This document shows positions 44,545 to 57,620 of a stretch of 64,000 bases of DNA, piece by piece. The DNA comes from Maratus speciosus (lineage: Eukaryota > Arthropoda > Arachnida > Araneae > Salticidae), in NCBI GenBank assembly GCA_963932465.1, contig OZ010788.1, positions 673,962,484-674,026,483 on the forward strand. The letters run 5' to 3'. Within the stretch, counting starts at the first letter, position 1. Every line of letters starts with the position of its first letter. The translations under genes were made by a program, and so were the position numbers. The notes under the pieces are model-generated. The model saw nothing but the letters and a program-made list of their open reading frames with translations, had not been told where the DNA came from and made no database searches.

Positions 44545-46110
44545 CTTGTAAAATATAACTTTCAAAGAATAATGCACCTCAAAAAATAAATGAAGGGGGG
44601 TTAGCCTCCGCCCCCCCTTATACTTAACCAATGAACCTCCAAATCTAATCAGGGAAGCTCCTTAACTTAATAAACCGGTATACCAAATTTGAAGCAAATC
44701 AGATAATTCTGCATGAAAAAACCATGTCGGTAAATTAAGCTTTATATTTAACTAATGAACCTCCAAATCTAATCAGGAAAGCTCTTTATCAGAATGAACA
44801 TAAAAAAAAAGAAATTGGATAATTCCGCCTGAAAATCCATTTATCTAAATTAGGAAGAGGGAACTTGCCCCCCTTTCCCCCTTTTATATTTAACCAACGA
44901 GTCTCCAAACCTAATCAAGGAAGCGCCATATCGGAATAAACCGATAGACCAATTTGAAGCAAATCGAAAAATTCTGCATGAAAAACCCATTTATTTAAAT
45001 TAAGGGGGGACTAGCCCCAGCTCCCCTCTCCATACTTAACCAATAAACCTCCAAATTTAATCAAGGCAGCTCCTTAGCATAATAAACCGGTATACTAAAT
45101 TTGGTGCAAATCGAATAACTCTGCATGAAACACTCATTTATCTAAATTAGGTGGTGGGGGGGTCTAGCACCCTTTCCCCCGTGTATACTTAACTAATGAA
45201 CCTCCAAACCTAATCAAGGTAGCTTCTTAACATAATAAACCGGCATACCAAATTTGGAGCAAATCTAATAATTCTGCATGAAAAACCCATTTATCTAAAT
45301 CAAGGGGGTGGCTAGCTCCCCCCCCCCTTTATATTTAACTAATGAACCTCCAAAACTAATCATGGAAGCTCCTTAACATAATAAATCGGTATACCAAATT
45401 TGGAGCAAATCGAATAATTCTGCATGAAAAACCCATTTATCTAAATTAAGGGGGGAGAGTAGCCCCCCTTTACTGTTAACCAATAACCCCCAAAACTAAT
45501 TAGGGAAGCGCCTTATCAGAATGAACCTGGATAAAAAATAAAGCAAATCGTATGTTTCTGTCAAGAGTTATCGCGTTACGTACATACAGACGTAAGTGCA
45601 TACATACATACATACAGAACCTGCGTGCACATTAGCCCTTGGGCTTTGATAGCCTGCGAGCTAAAAAGCAGTATAATGAAAAAATTCCTCTAAAAAAAAT
45701 GCCTCCTCTCTTCGTCTTTATTTTATTCCCTTTACAAGCTGCGTACGTAATTTTCCCCTCCCCCTCCGCCCTCCACTGTACCCAAAAATCATTATTGATT
45801 AAGATTTTATAAATATATAAAACATCTTTGCTTATATGTAAGCTATCAATAGCGAATTGAAAGAATCAATAAATTGTATTTCCTTAATAACCCCCCCCCC
45901 CCCCCTTCTCCGTAGAAAGCACTAGCTTGTCCGTTGTAGAAGTCATACTAAACTTCTTAATGAAATGTTAAAATTGTGTTTTCTTGGACCAAATCTTAGA
46001 ATTATCTAACTCACCCATTAACTCAGTACCTCCCCCCCCCCCATCCCCTACGCTGTAAAAAGCTGACAGTGGAAAAACTGCACTTTAGTTTTAATTGTTT
46101 ATTTAAATAT
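44545..46110 (-). mobile_element. Composite repeat, copy C, inverted
   Basis: From left to right: GAATAATGCACCTCAAAAAA, about seven inverted 147-bp units (44600-45560, each with CTGCATGAAAAACCCATTTA and GGTATACCAAATTTG), ACATACATACATACAG tract, AATGCCTCCTCTCTTCGTCT, C-runs at 45891-45905 and 46031-46042, and the core ending ACTTTAGTTTT. The 15-bp array is absent. It mirrors copy A. Confidence 0.85.
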
Positions 46111-46225
46111 GGCCTTCATGTCGTTAAAAAATATATAAGGTTTACTATGTTTTTAAAATATATATTAAATTCCTTAAAAAACAAACTTCATATTATATTC
46201 TCTGTTATGTATACAACTTAATAAA

Positions 46226-46430
46226 CAGAATACTTTCCCGTGGTCTTTTTTCCGATTTGTTTTTTCCTATGTGCGCTTTTTTTTCCGTGATTCCAGTATC
46301 TTATAGAAATGTTTATTTTAATTTATTTTGTTTAGTTTAAATGTTTAGAATAATATATCTGGAAATTCCATGATGAAACCAAAAATTGCAAAAAATTTGA
46401 CTTCAATCAATTGCTTAATATAACAAGAAA

Positions 46431-46463
<33 letters not shown>

Positions 46464-46749
46464 TGACAAACTATGCTAATATCTAATTTTAGGCATACCT
46501 TAACAAAGATATTTATTTATTATTATTTTTTCTTTATTTGTTCTGTTAATATCTGAAAATAAAAAGGCCACTGATCAGGACATAAAAAATTATAAATTGA
46601 TAAGTGATTTAGAAAGTCTAAAAAATGTTATTATTATTATTATTATTATAATTTTATGTTAATAAACAAAAAATTCAAAAAGCGTTAAATAAAATAAAAA
46701 TAATAAAAATAAAACTTTCCAATCGAATCTATTATAACTAACTTCTTTA

Positions 46750-46788
<39 letters not shown>

Positions 46789-47588
46789 ATATGATATTAT
46801 ACATGCGTAAGTCGAAAAACAAGTTGTTATGTAAATGAGCATTCTCGTATGCGAACATTCACAACATTTTTCAATATTTGAATTCTAATTATCAACGGAA
46901 AGCATTCTTATTCACATAATGTCCAAATGGTAGTAGTGTAAATGTGAATTTTCATATGCGAATATTCGGGAATTTTTTTTATAATAGCATTCTTAAACAT
47001 CAACGGAAAATATTGGTATTACCGTTCGCGAACATCAAATATCAAGTAGTGGTGCTAATTAGAATTATCGTAAGCGAATTTTCAAATATTTTCAATATTA
47101 ACATTCGTAGAAATCGACAAAAAATATTTGTATTGGCGTTCGCGAATGTGAAGTTGAAAGAATCTATAAATTGTATTTCCTTAATTCCCCCCCCCCCCCC
47201 CCGTAGAAAGCACCAGCTTGTCCCTTGTAGAAGTCATGTTAAACTTCTCTTAATGAAATGTTAAAATTTTGTTTTCTTGGACCAAATCTTAGAATTGTCT
47301 AACTCACCCATTAACTCTGCTCCCCACCCCCTACGCTGTAAGAAACTGACAGTGGAAAACTTTACTTTAGTTTTTAGCATTTATTTATCGACAAGTTCAA
47401 TATTTAACACTTCCTTGTCACGTTTTTTCCGGTCACCTTTTTTCCTTGTCACGTTTTTTCCGGTCACCTTTTTTCCTTGTCACGTTTTTTCCGTTTCCGT
47501 TTTTTCCTTGTCCCGTTTTTTCCGCTCTTGTTTTTTCTGTCACGTTTTTTCCGGTCCCGTTTTTTCCTGTCACCTTTTTTCCGTTTAC
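46226..47588 (-). repeat. Segmental duplicate of 24386-25767 plus 34527-34620 (uninterrupted)
   Basis: It is collinear with 24386 onward but lacks both the 165-bp MITE and the 8.76-kb insertion. The 15-bp array is continuous at 47410-47588. It therefore shows the pre-insertion state of that locus. C-run at 47187-47203. Open frames across the array are repeat artefacts. Confidence 0.88.
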
Positions 47589-48301
47589 CAATTTGAATTA
47601 CATAAAAAATCCCTATAAACTTTGAAATTTCCTTTTGATTAAATTTTATCATCTTCTTAAAAATACTTAAAATTTACGTAGGCAATTTTTAAAAACATAC
47701 ATCATCTGCATCTGACGTCTACTTTCTGATGGTGTAAACATTATTTTAATAATTATATTAGGTAATGAGTCATCGTGCTTGAAAGTTTTTCCATAGGTTA
47801 ACACGAGGTTTCAAGTTCTGGCAGTTTCATTGCAGCGGCCCCTTGAACGCGTATTTTCTGCCTTTAAAATATTTGGCGCCTCGGATGGTTACCCGGTATT
47901 TGGAATGTCTACTTATTTCGCTAATGCAAACGATGAAACAGGATTGAATGCCAGTTAAAAATAATTTTAATTGGACCTATTGATAGAGTCGGCTTTGGTA
48001 GTCATAGCGCCCCTTACCAAATTTTTTTCAGCGTCTCTACGAATGACGATTTCCAAAGAAACTAATATTAAGTATTAATCATACATTTTGCATATTTTCT
48101 GCCAACCATTTTGCGTCTTGTGTAATTGCCAGATATTTTGGTATTTGTGCTAGTACAAACGATGAAAAAAAGATTGAAGGTCAGTTAAAGAGCCTACGCT
48201 AGTCCAAATACCTTACTTTATATAATTATACCATACGTTACTACTTACCATACGCCAAATACCTTATTTTATATAATTATTTATTTTATAAAACTTAACT
48301 T
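47589..48301. repeat. Inverted duplicate of the 39130-40760 region
   Basis: CATCTGACGTCTACTTTCTG and CATCGTGCTTGAAAGTTTTT are the complements of sequences at 40680-40710 and 39805-39825. The 823-bp MITE at 39838 is absent here. Confidence 0.75.
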
Positions 48302-48305
48302 TTAA

Positions 48306-48535
48306 CCCTTTAAGTATCATAATAGAATACGTTCTAAAAATGACGTAGTTCAAAGAATCGGACTTGATACCAGGAAGTTTTAATGGTTAATTTTGCTTTA
48401 TTTAAATACGGAATGTCTGTTTTTTAATTAAAGCAAATATTTCTATTTTAATTTTCTGGTGTGAATTAAGTATATGCGAATAAAAAAGATCAAAACAGTG
48501 TTCTTTGCGTATATGCAAAGCTGCGCACTAAAGGG
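48306..48535. mobile_element. piggyBac-like MITE, 230 bp
   Basis: Ends CCCTTTAAGTA and GCGCACTAAAGGG with TTAA at both sides (48302-48305, 48536-48539). The inverted part is short, with CCCTTT/AAAGGG the clearest. Another piggyBac-like element is at 62849. Confidence 0.65.
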
Positions 48536-48539
48536 TTAA

Positions 48540-48945
48540 ATCAATTGGCGATGGCTTCTGAAGAATGTATTAATAGTAATAATTTTGTACCTTTATACAT
48601 TTTATAAAATTAATTAAAAAAATATATATATTAAAACTGTTAAAAGGCGCCGCTAGATTGTGGCTAGCATTTAATTGGCATTATTATTTAGCCATATTTA
48701 TTTCTTTTGCCAATTTAGCGAATTTTTTTATTCAGAAGTCCACCACTATTTCCGAATAGTAATATGCGGCTTATTTAATTTATCATTAAAAAAGGCGAAT
48801 ATTACAATTTGAAAATAGTGGTAGATTTTTTCAATAATAAAAATAAATAAATAAATAAACTGGTCTAGCATCAGATTTCTTTTTTCAAGTGCAATGTTTT
48901 TAGAATTTCTTCATGGCTTGTTTATACATTTGCAATTTATAAATA
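48540..48945. other. Spacer with a weak inverted repeat
   Basis: AGAAGTCCACCACTATTTCC (48736) loosely faces GAAAATAGTGGTAGATTTTT (48812). Nothing else recognised. Confidence 0.4.
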
Positions 48946-50158
48946 CAGTGAAATCTGTCTAAGGCGGAATCGCTTGGGACTGAAAAAAAATTCCGCATTA
49001 GACAGATTTTCGGCTTAGACAGAAAAACTTTATAGGCATCGTTCACGGAGTATTAAACATTTATTTGGCTAAAAATTAAAACTAACGTATCTTTTAATTA
49101 AATAAACATGAAATCTTTGTACATATTTTTATATATTTATAGTAATATTATTTTACACTACAAATTGATAGCACACTAAAAAACTTTTACTTTTCCGGGT
49201 GAAATCTTCCCCTTCTTCAAATGCTTTACCAAGCACATAAACTTTTAACTGGGATATTTTGTTCTTTGAGTTTAATAATTTCAATTTTGTCTTTTAAGGA
49301 TAAAGTATTCGACGTTTTTGATTTATTATCCATTTAGGAATAATGACTTAAATTATGCAACAAATCTCGTTTTTATAATCTACGAGTGTATTTGTATATG
49401 ACAACGATATCGTCTTGCATCTAGCACTTATATTGGACTAAACACAAACTAAAGTTACTTTACACAACTAAAGTTTCATAGTCTGCATTTTCTTCACCTA
49501 TTGGAAAGAGCTTGTAGCTATTTCGGGAAGTGGTGGCAATATTCTTTTTGTCTGAAATTCGACAAAGAATTCAGCCTTTGTATTATACGGCAAACAAAAG
49601 TTAGCAGTTGACCAGGGGCGAAACTATTTCGGGAGGGGGTGAAAGGGTGCTGAAATCTCCCCGTAGGCATGAATGTGGTAGCCCTTCCTTTTTAAACAAC
49701 TAGCACTTATTTTAAACAACAAACAACTAGAACTCAACAACACTCTTTTACCTTACCGTAACAGAAGAATGAGCTTATCAGAAATACCGTGATCCATTGT
49801 CCAACATTTCGCAGTCATATACAATAATAGAATCATTCTAATATTCCCAAACCACTCTTGTCATAAATCAGAGAGGCACCCTTTTGACCTCTGGGAGTCG
49901 AACGGGACGATACAAGTCATTATGAGAAGATAAGGCTTATTTCCATTTATATTTAGTAGCGGAATTTTCTTCCGTCTTAAACAGTAAATTTGCTACCTGG
50001 GACCCCAAAATGATATCCGGTTCCGCGTTACACAGATTGTTTCCGTCTTAGACAGATTTCTTGGAAATTTCTATGTTTAAAAATGCGGGACTCTAAAATC
50101 TTTCCGCCTTAGACAGATTTCCGGCTTAAACAGATTCCGGCTTAGACAGATTTCACCG
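48946..50158. mobile_element. Tigger/pogo-like element, 1213 bp, non-coding
   Basis: Starts CAGTGAAATCTGTCTAAGGC and ends CCGGCTTAGACAGATTTCACCG, flanked by TA (48944-48945, 50159-50160). Inner repeats TTCCGCATTAGACAG on the left and TTCCGCCTTAGACAGATTTC on the right extend the symmetry. It is related to 39838-40660 by the TCTGYCTAAGGCGGA ends. No transposase frame seen. Confidence 0.8.
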
Positions 50159-50742
50159 TATAATTTTAAAACAATAAAATTTATTATTTGTTCCTACAAC
50201 TAAACGTTATTTGATGTTTTTGTCATTTATTGAATGTTATGAATATCTTTAAAAATATAAGTTTTACGAATTCTTTAATAGAACGAAATCATATGAAAAT
50301 ATTGATTTTTTAAACTATTTTAAGCTTAAAATTTTGAAAGGAATTTCAGAGCAAAAGTAGTGTTTATTTTCTGTTGCATTATCCCCAGTAGTGAGATAGC
50401 GGTAGCGGTATAATTAGTTTCTTCATATGCATACATTAGTTTTACTTGGAATTGGAATTCTAGTAATCGAAAACTATTATTGTCCCTCCCGCCACCAGCT
50501 CAAAGGAAAGACCTCCCAAAAAGATCTTTAAATACCACATGGACACGTTTTTCTCAAACGACAATTGACAACAGAAGGTTGGCATTAGAGATTAAAAAGG
50601 GTCCAGTTTAAACCCATTTTTGGGGTAAACAGGAGGGATCATCAATCGAGACCGACAACTCTTTGGTGTGCAAGAATTCTCCTAAAGCCATTTGTCTCCG
50701 TTTCCGATCTTCTTTTTTCGTTTATCATTCACATTGACAGTT

Positions 50743-51119
50743 GAAGAGCTAAGTGGAAGAACATGTTAAGTAACAAAAATGACATTTCAAGAAATTTGAT
50801 GTGAAAGTTTTTGTTGTCAATTTTAATGATTAATTTTCTGTTTGATACCATGTGTTTAAAATATTAACAGGTGTGGTACTAAACTCTATCAAAAAAACTT
50901 ATTCACATTTAATTTTGAAATATTAAAAAATATTAATATTATTTGTATTATTAAATATTAAAATGTTAATGAATAATGTCTTAAATCTTCAAGGCTAAAT
51001 AGAACTTTGTTATTTTAGCTTTACCATGTGATAGAATACCTGATAACACCTTCGTCCAAAAGATAAAATAATTTTTAAGAAAATGTAGCATAACATGTTC
51101 TTCCACTCAGCTCTTCAAT
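50743..51119. mobile_element. MITE with 28-bp inverted ends
   Basis: Ends TTGAAGAGCTAAGTGGAAGA and TCTTCCACTCAGCTCTTCAA are inverted and extend to ACATGTTA. The interior is AT-rich. Flanks give no clear target duplication. Confidence 0.75.
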
Positions 51120-51534
51120 TATTCCCTGATTAGTTCCGAAGTCTGGGATTACCTCTTTTAAACAGGAAAAACTACGAGCATTAGATTAATTTAAATTTTA
51201 GCAAGTATATTTCACTCTGGAGTATCTCTTTTTTTTTTATGTCTGCGTTCTTTCTGAATTTTGATTTTTCATTTTTTGAAGACTAAAATAATAAAACGAA
51301 AAGATATAGACAGTCAAACTTGGAAAGTTTTATAATCCTTAGTCGGGTAACCTGATTTTACCCGATTTGCGTTTGGGACACGCCGATAATGTCGCTAGTT
51401 GTTTTCGTTGCTGTTTGGGTGGAATTTAAATGTTTCGGTTTCGGATCAGATTCGAGTTTTAGCTATTTCGTGTCGGGTTCGGATTCATACGATTTTACAA
51501 ACGATAGTCTTAAATATTTTTCGTAAGGGAGAAA

Positions 51535-51570
<36 letters not shown>

Positions 51571-52033
51571 GAATATTACTGCATATACATGTGTTCATTT
51601 TCATTCGAAAGAGATAAAACTGATTCTAAAATTATAATTATACACTATTTTTCCATAATTGTTTTCAAATATGGATTGATTTTCTTTCACTTCGCTCGTC
51701 GAAACTTCTACTGCCGCAGCTGCCATAGTTGAATTTACTGTGTGTGACCTTTTGAGTTTCTCAGCTGATAATAAATGCAAAAAAAAAAAAAAAAAAAAAA
51801 AAACTACCGCACACGAAAATGGTATAAGTACGGAGGCATTTATGATAAACACGCCGAGGCAGAGAGTTTTTTAACAAAGAATTATTTTAAGCGGTATTTA
51901 ATGCACAAAACACTTAAAACAGTAGTTCAGTTAAATCAATATTATAGAATCAAAAACTAAGCACAGCCTGTAAATGTCCTTTGCAGGCACATATTTAACA
52001 AAGTTGTGGTGTGCATTGTCCAACCTATTTTTT
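51120..52033. other. Spacer with GGGTTCGG-rich repeat and microsatellites
   Basis: 51341-51485 has GTCGGGTAACCTG and TGTCGGGTTCGGATTC, like the repeats at 63176-63990. An (AT)n run lies at 51548-51570. A poly-A run is at 51778-51802. The open frames here have no family match. Confidence 0.5.
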
Positions 52034-52130
52034 AGGTGCGTTCGTAATTATATAAATATGTAGCACCTATAGTCGCCGTTCAGTCCGTCCGTCCGTCTGT
52101 CTGTCCGACCGCATAGCCCAGAGCGTGGAG
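52034..52130 (+). mobile_element. Truncated AGGTGCGTTCGTA element
   Basis: The first 85 bp match the left end of 41371-42079 (AGGTGCGTTCGTAATTATAT, TAGCACCTATAGTCGCCGTT, GTCTGTCTGTCC), then the match stops at about 52115. Confidence 0.75.
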
Positions 52131-52601
52131 CAGCGCTCCGCACGCTTTAATTAATTTTTCCCGCGTTTTCCTCCCCAAAGGTCAAGATGGGTGGTTTAGG
52201 AGGAGATTAAAGGATGATAGTCTGAATAGGTTTGACTGCGGAGTTAGTAAAGCATCCATTTTGATGCAAAACTACATCTTTTTTGTCTAGAATTATACTC
52301 TTTATCTAAAATCTTAGAAACTTTTGAAATTTCTCTTAAATTTAAAGATCTGCAATCTTCAAACTGCTTACCTGAAGACTTTGCCAAGAACTCTGATAAA
52401 AAATTTGCATATTTAAAAATAAAACATAAAATTCAAGTGCGCGGCCTTTGTTTTTCTCTCTTGAGTTTAATAACATTAAATGCTGCATTTAACTGATGAA
52501 TATTTTTTTAGATAATTTTTATCGACAGAAATAACTGCCTTTTGTAATGCTTGCATTTTATACTTATATTTTGTCCTTTATAGTTCAAAGGACAAAGCAA
52601 C

Positions 52602-52734
52602 ATTCAAGTTATTAAAAACATGACATATTATTTTTTTCATTCAAAAAATTCCTTATAATAGAAAAAAAATATATACAAATATAAGGAATTTCTTGAATGA
52701 AAAAATAATGAGTCATTTTTTTAATAACTTGAAT
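52602..52734. repeat. Near-perfect 133-bp hairpin
   Basis: ATTCAAGTTATTAAAAACAT at the left faces TTTTTTTAATAACTTGAAT at the right. Pairing continues through TTTTTTCATTCAAAAAATTC and TATAAGGAATTTCTTGAATG to a small AT loop. Probably a very short MITE. Confidence 0.75.
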
Positions 52735-55616
52735 AGCATACGGAAAACATAGAAAAATTGATTTTTGAAAATGTTATTCTTGAATTGAAACTAATAAAGG
52801 TATAATTGAAAGATGAATAAAATATTCAAGCTACTTTTTTTTTCTTGAGTCCAAAGTATGGAGTAACTAGCTCAGTGTTGCCTGGATGTAAGCCAAAGAA
52901 ATTTTTAGTACTTCACGAGTTATTATAGTTCATATATAATAAAGTAGGTTTGTTTAAATTATCTTTACAAGAGCTACATTATTATTAACAACGTCACGAC
53001 AGTTGTTGCGTATAGTACGGGACATTTAGAATGCGTACAATCTTTAAATTTTCTTTCAATAATTTTGAATATTGAAATCCGCAGAATTTATGCATTTAAG
53101 ATAAGCGAAGATTTATTTCCATTTTAAGTTATTGATAATAAAAGATTAAAAATTGTTCTTCTATGAGGCTTTAAAATGTGGAATAAAAATAAGATTTCGG
53201 CTTAGTGACATACTCTATATTTTTGATTAAATAAGAAGTGAATTGCAATCTTAATTAAATCTCTAAAACTTAATGTGAAAAGGTATTTTTACGAAACAAA
53301 AAACATATAGAAACGAGTTACTAATTTGAAAGAAAAAATAGATAAAATTTTGGAATCGAATTAATTCAATATAAAATTTGGGTCCCCCCTGTTTTCTCAA
53401 TTTTGGACCCTTCAAAACTTTGTAAGGGAAGCACATGCTTCTCGTGCCTATTTAATAATCAACTTTCAACTAAGTTGGAAAACGTTAAAAACCCGCATGC
53501 AGTGTTGAATTGGTTGAATTCAGGGGGTGGTCCGGGAGCAATTTCCCCTCCCCCCCCGGAACTCTATAACCCCCCTCCCCGGAGCCACAGAAATCCCTCC
53601 CGGATAAAAGCGTCTGAATTCAACACTGCCCGCATGTGAGTTTTATTGAAAGCATCCAAGGGTTTAAAAAATATCTAGTCTCTCTGCGCGCGTGTGTGTG
53701 TGTGTGTGGGGGGGGGTAATCTGGGAGGATTTTGGCATAAAATAATAATAAAAAAAACTTTAAATTATTCAAAACATGATAAGAAAACATGTAAAATATT
53801 ATAGATAAAAAAAAGGAAAACAATCCCTAGAACAAGAATAACAATTTATTTAAGAACACTGTCTTGATTTTTGAACCAAATTCTCTCTCTCTGTCTCTCT
53901 ATCTCTATCTCTCTCTTTTTTTTTCTTTTTTTTTTGGGGGGGGGGGGGGGGGGGTACTGATGGGTGGAAAAAAAAAGCCAAGCTATTGTTGCATTAACCC
54001 TTCGCACACCTAGTAGCAGAGATTTTTAAAAAAATGGCAAGTTACACTTCACAAAGAAGAGCAAAAGGTTAAATAAAACTGAAATTTTGTCCTTTTTGTA
54101 TTGCACTATACTGTTTATTGAAAGTATTAGTATAATGAAAATTTCATAAAAAGGGATTTTAAGATTTGTTTATTTAAACGATTAAAGAAAAAAATGTGAA
54201 ACGTATATTTTTTTAAAGCAGTAAAAGTATTTTAAATTATCATTTGGCAATAATTAGTCGTTAGTCGTTAGCCCAGTTTAAAAAATAAATATTTATTAAA
54301 AATATTGACTTTGATAAAGTAATTAACGTTTTATCTAAATTTGCTGAGTAATGACGGAAAAAATAATATCTAAAGAATAAGCATTACGAATGCGGAGTAT
54401 TTTTTTTTTATTATTATTATAAAGGGAAATAATCTTGCTATTTAAATTTCACACATTTATAAAGGAAAATTGGTAACATATTTTTGCAGATTTAGATAGC
54501 TTATTTTAAACAAAGGTGTGAAACTTACAATGAAATAAGAAAATGTGTTCCATTTCTTTTACAGGGTTTAAGACTACAAAAGCTGAAAAAAGAAATTTTT
54601 TGTATTAATACCAGCTATTAATTATTCTCTATTTGCTGAGGGGATGGGAGAGAATTAACATCAACGATTCTAATGAATAACAAATACAGTATAATAATCT
54701 AAAAATTTTGGGACTTAAAAAATTTTAAAATTATTTTTATATTTTATTTATTAATTTATTTTTTTATTTGGGAGAAGGGTAAGTCATTTATTTATTTTTG
54801 CATAACTTAACATTTGAAAGAAACAAGAAAAGAGAAAAATATTTTAAATATTTTAAGTTTTGTGAATAAGGAAAATTTTACGCGGATACTTATTGTCATT
54901 ACAAAGAAGCCAATGGTCAAAAAAGAAAGAAAAATTCATGATTTTAAACTCTGTGCAGGGGAGTGGAGGATTAGATGACATTAAAATTTTTAAAGATACC
55001 CCCTCCCCCCCCCCTTAAAAATGAAAAGTATTCATTTATATATATATATGTGTGTGTGTGTATATATATAAAATAAATAAATAAATAATAATAATTAAAA
55101 AAAAAACGCAGCTTTTATTTTAAATAGAAAACAAATACTGCTGATGGGAATTAAAATCTCAGTTAAATACTGCGTTGATTAACTTTGATGTTGAAAAATA
55201 TTTATGTATAACTGAAAAAACAATGATAGATATTAAAACTTAATAATCTTATTCATAAATATGTATCGTAAGAAATTCTTAAATTTAAAAATCGCTATTT
55301 TAGGGGTTAAAAATCATTCTATTATACATTTTGAAACATTCACGAAGGATTAAAATTGAAAAAGAAAAATGTAACTGCATTTTAAGAACGCACAAGCTAC
55401 GTAAATATTCCACTTAAGTGTTTTATTCGCGCCTTTCCTGTCGCGTGCATAAATCATATCTCTTTTTTTTTTTTTATAGTCATTCTGTAGCTATACATCT
55501 ACTTAGGCAACAAAATGGATTCCTGTATGCATCAATAGCAGGCCAGTGCAAAGAAGAAAATATTTTTTTATCGTCTGAGCCCCGACAGACCGTTTGGAGG
55601 TGGGGAAAATTCTATT
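52735..55616. other. AT-rich spacer with simple repeats
   Basis: Simple repeats: (TG)n about 53690-53707 followed by a G-run, (CT)n about 53883-53920, G-run 53936-53954, (TA)n/(TG)n about 55036-55070. 53996-54074 starts TTAACCCTTCGC and ends GCAAAAGGTTAA, possibly a tiny piggyBac-like relic. No gene recognised. Confidence 0.5.
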
Positions 55617-55648
55617 GTGTAGTTCAGTGGCGTACCCAAGGGGGGGGG

Positions 55649-57620
55649 GGCTGATGGGGCTACAGCCCCCCCCCGAAATTTTCGAAAGTGATATAGAAAA
55701 GTGCTGATTTTTCGTCTTTCTTTTATGGAAATTTTTTAAATTTTTTTCCCTTATACAGCGGAAAAGCCATTCTCATTAGTCCCATATTATTTCACATTGA
55801 CAACAAAGAAGAGAAAGGGGGGGGGGGCTTACGGGGTTATAGCCCCCCCCCCTACTCCTCCCGAAATAGTCAAAAAATTAAATGAAAAAGTGTTTTTTCT
55901 TACTTTTTAAAGATAAATCTGTAATTTTTTCTTCTGCCATACAGCAAAATAGCCATTCTCGTTAACACCATATTAGTCCAGGTTATATTAGTTAAGGGGC
56001 TGATGGAATTTCAGCCCCCTTCTCTCGAAATGGTCGAAAATGAAATGAAAAAATAGTGCTGAATTTTTTCTGTCTGTTTAAGATAAATTTGCATTTTTCC
56101 CCTATCGTTCAACAGACTATGCGCTTCCTTCGCTTTAGTTCCTTATTAGTCCATATTGACACCAAAGAAGAGAAAGGGGGTTGATGGGGTTACAGCCCCC
56201 CCCCCCCCAACCAGAAATCGCGAAAAATTAAATGAAAAAGTGTTTTTTCTTTACTTTTTAAAGATAAATCTGTAATTTTTTCTTCTGTCAAACAGTAAAA
56301 TAGCCATTCTCGTTAACACCATATTAGTCCACATTGACATCACAGCATACCCTAAGATGGGGAGGGGGCTGATGGAATTACAACCTCCTCCTCTGGAAAT
56401 AGTCGAAAATGAAATGAAAAAGTAGAGCTGATTTTTTTCTGTCTATTTGAGATGAATTTGCATTTTCTCCCCTATCATTTAACAGACTAGCCGCTCCCTT
56501 CGCTGTAGTTCCATATTAGTGTACAGTGACATCACATTATACCCGAAAAGATATAAGGGGGTTAATGGAGTTACAGCCCTCTCCCAAAAATTCGAACATG
56601 AAAGGAAAAAGTTCTGATATTTTCCTTTTTGTTTGATATAAATTTGTATTTTTCCTCTATCATTCAACAGACTAGCCGCTCTCTTCTCTTTAGTTCCATA
56701 CTACTGCACAGTGATACCACATTATACCCAAAGAGGTGAAAGGGGCTAATGGGGTGTCCCCTTCCTAAATAGTTGAAAATGAAATGAAAAAAAGGCTGTT
56801 TTTTTTCTTCTTGTTTGAGATAAATTTGTAATTTTTCTTCTGCTATACAGCGAAATAACACCATATTAGTCCACATTGACATCACAGCATACCCAAAGAT
56901 GGGGAGGGGGCTGATGGAATTACATCCCCCTCCTCCCGAAATAGTCGAAAATGAAATAAAAAAATATTGCTTTTTTTCTTTCTGTTTGAGATAAATTTGT
57001 ATTTTTTTTCTCCTATCATTCAACAGACTAGCCACTCTCTTCTCTTTAGTTCCATATTAGTGCACAGTGACACCACATTATACCCAAAGAAGTAGAAAGG
57101 GGGTGATGGGTTACAGCCCCTTCCCAAAATAGTCGAAAATGAAATGAAAAAAGGGCTGATATTTTTCTTTTTGTTCGAGATGAATTTGTAATGCACTTGT
57201 TTTTTGCAATACAACGAACTACACGTTCTGGCTAGTCTCATATCAACGCACAGTTACACCACAGTATACCCAATGAGGGGAAGGGGCTGATGGGGTTACT
57301 TACTCTTCCGAAATAATCAAATATGAAATGAAAAAAAAAATTTCCAGTTTTTTTTTCTTTCTTTTGAGATTAATTTTTAATTTTTTTCTGCGACGCAGCT
57401 ATTCTGGTTAGTCCCATATATTAGTGCACAGTGATGCCCCAGCATACACCAAAGGATTCGATGGGGACGGGGGTTATGACGTTACAGCTGCATTCCACCT
57501 CTGAAGAGATCGCAGTGAAATGAAAAAAGGGCTGATATTCCTTCTTTTTCAGATAAATTTGTTTTATTTTCTGGCATGCCACGAATTTGTTTTTCCTGTT
57601 AATCCAATATCCTCCTCAGT
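55649..57620 (+). repeat. 180-bp satellite made from the element's subterminal region
   Basis: Unit starts lie near 55649, 55822, 55997, 56176, 56358, 56553, 56738, 56900, 57095, 57280 and 57460. Each has GGGGCTGATGGGGTTACAGC, a C-run, GAAATAGTCGAAAATGAAAT, GAGATAAATTTGTA, and CCATATTAGTCCACATTGAC. The first unit directly abuts the transposon terminus. Minus-strand open frames at 56479-57241 arise from the unit and repeat each other. Confidence 0.9.

Noticed and set aside
56479..57241. Three similar minus-strand open frames
   Set aside because: They are the same 180-bp satellite unit read in one frame, including the repeated ending RRERLVC.
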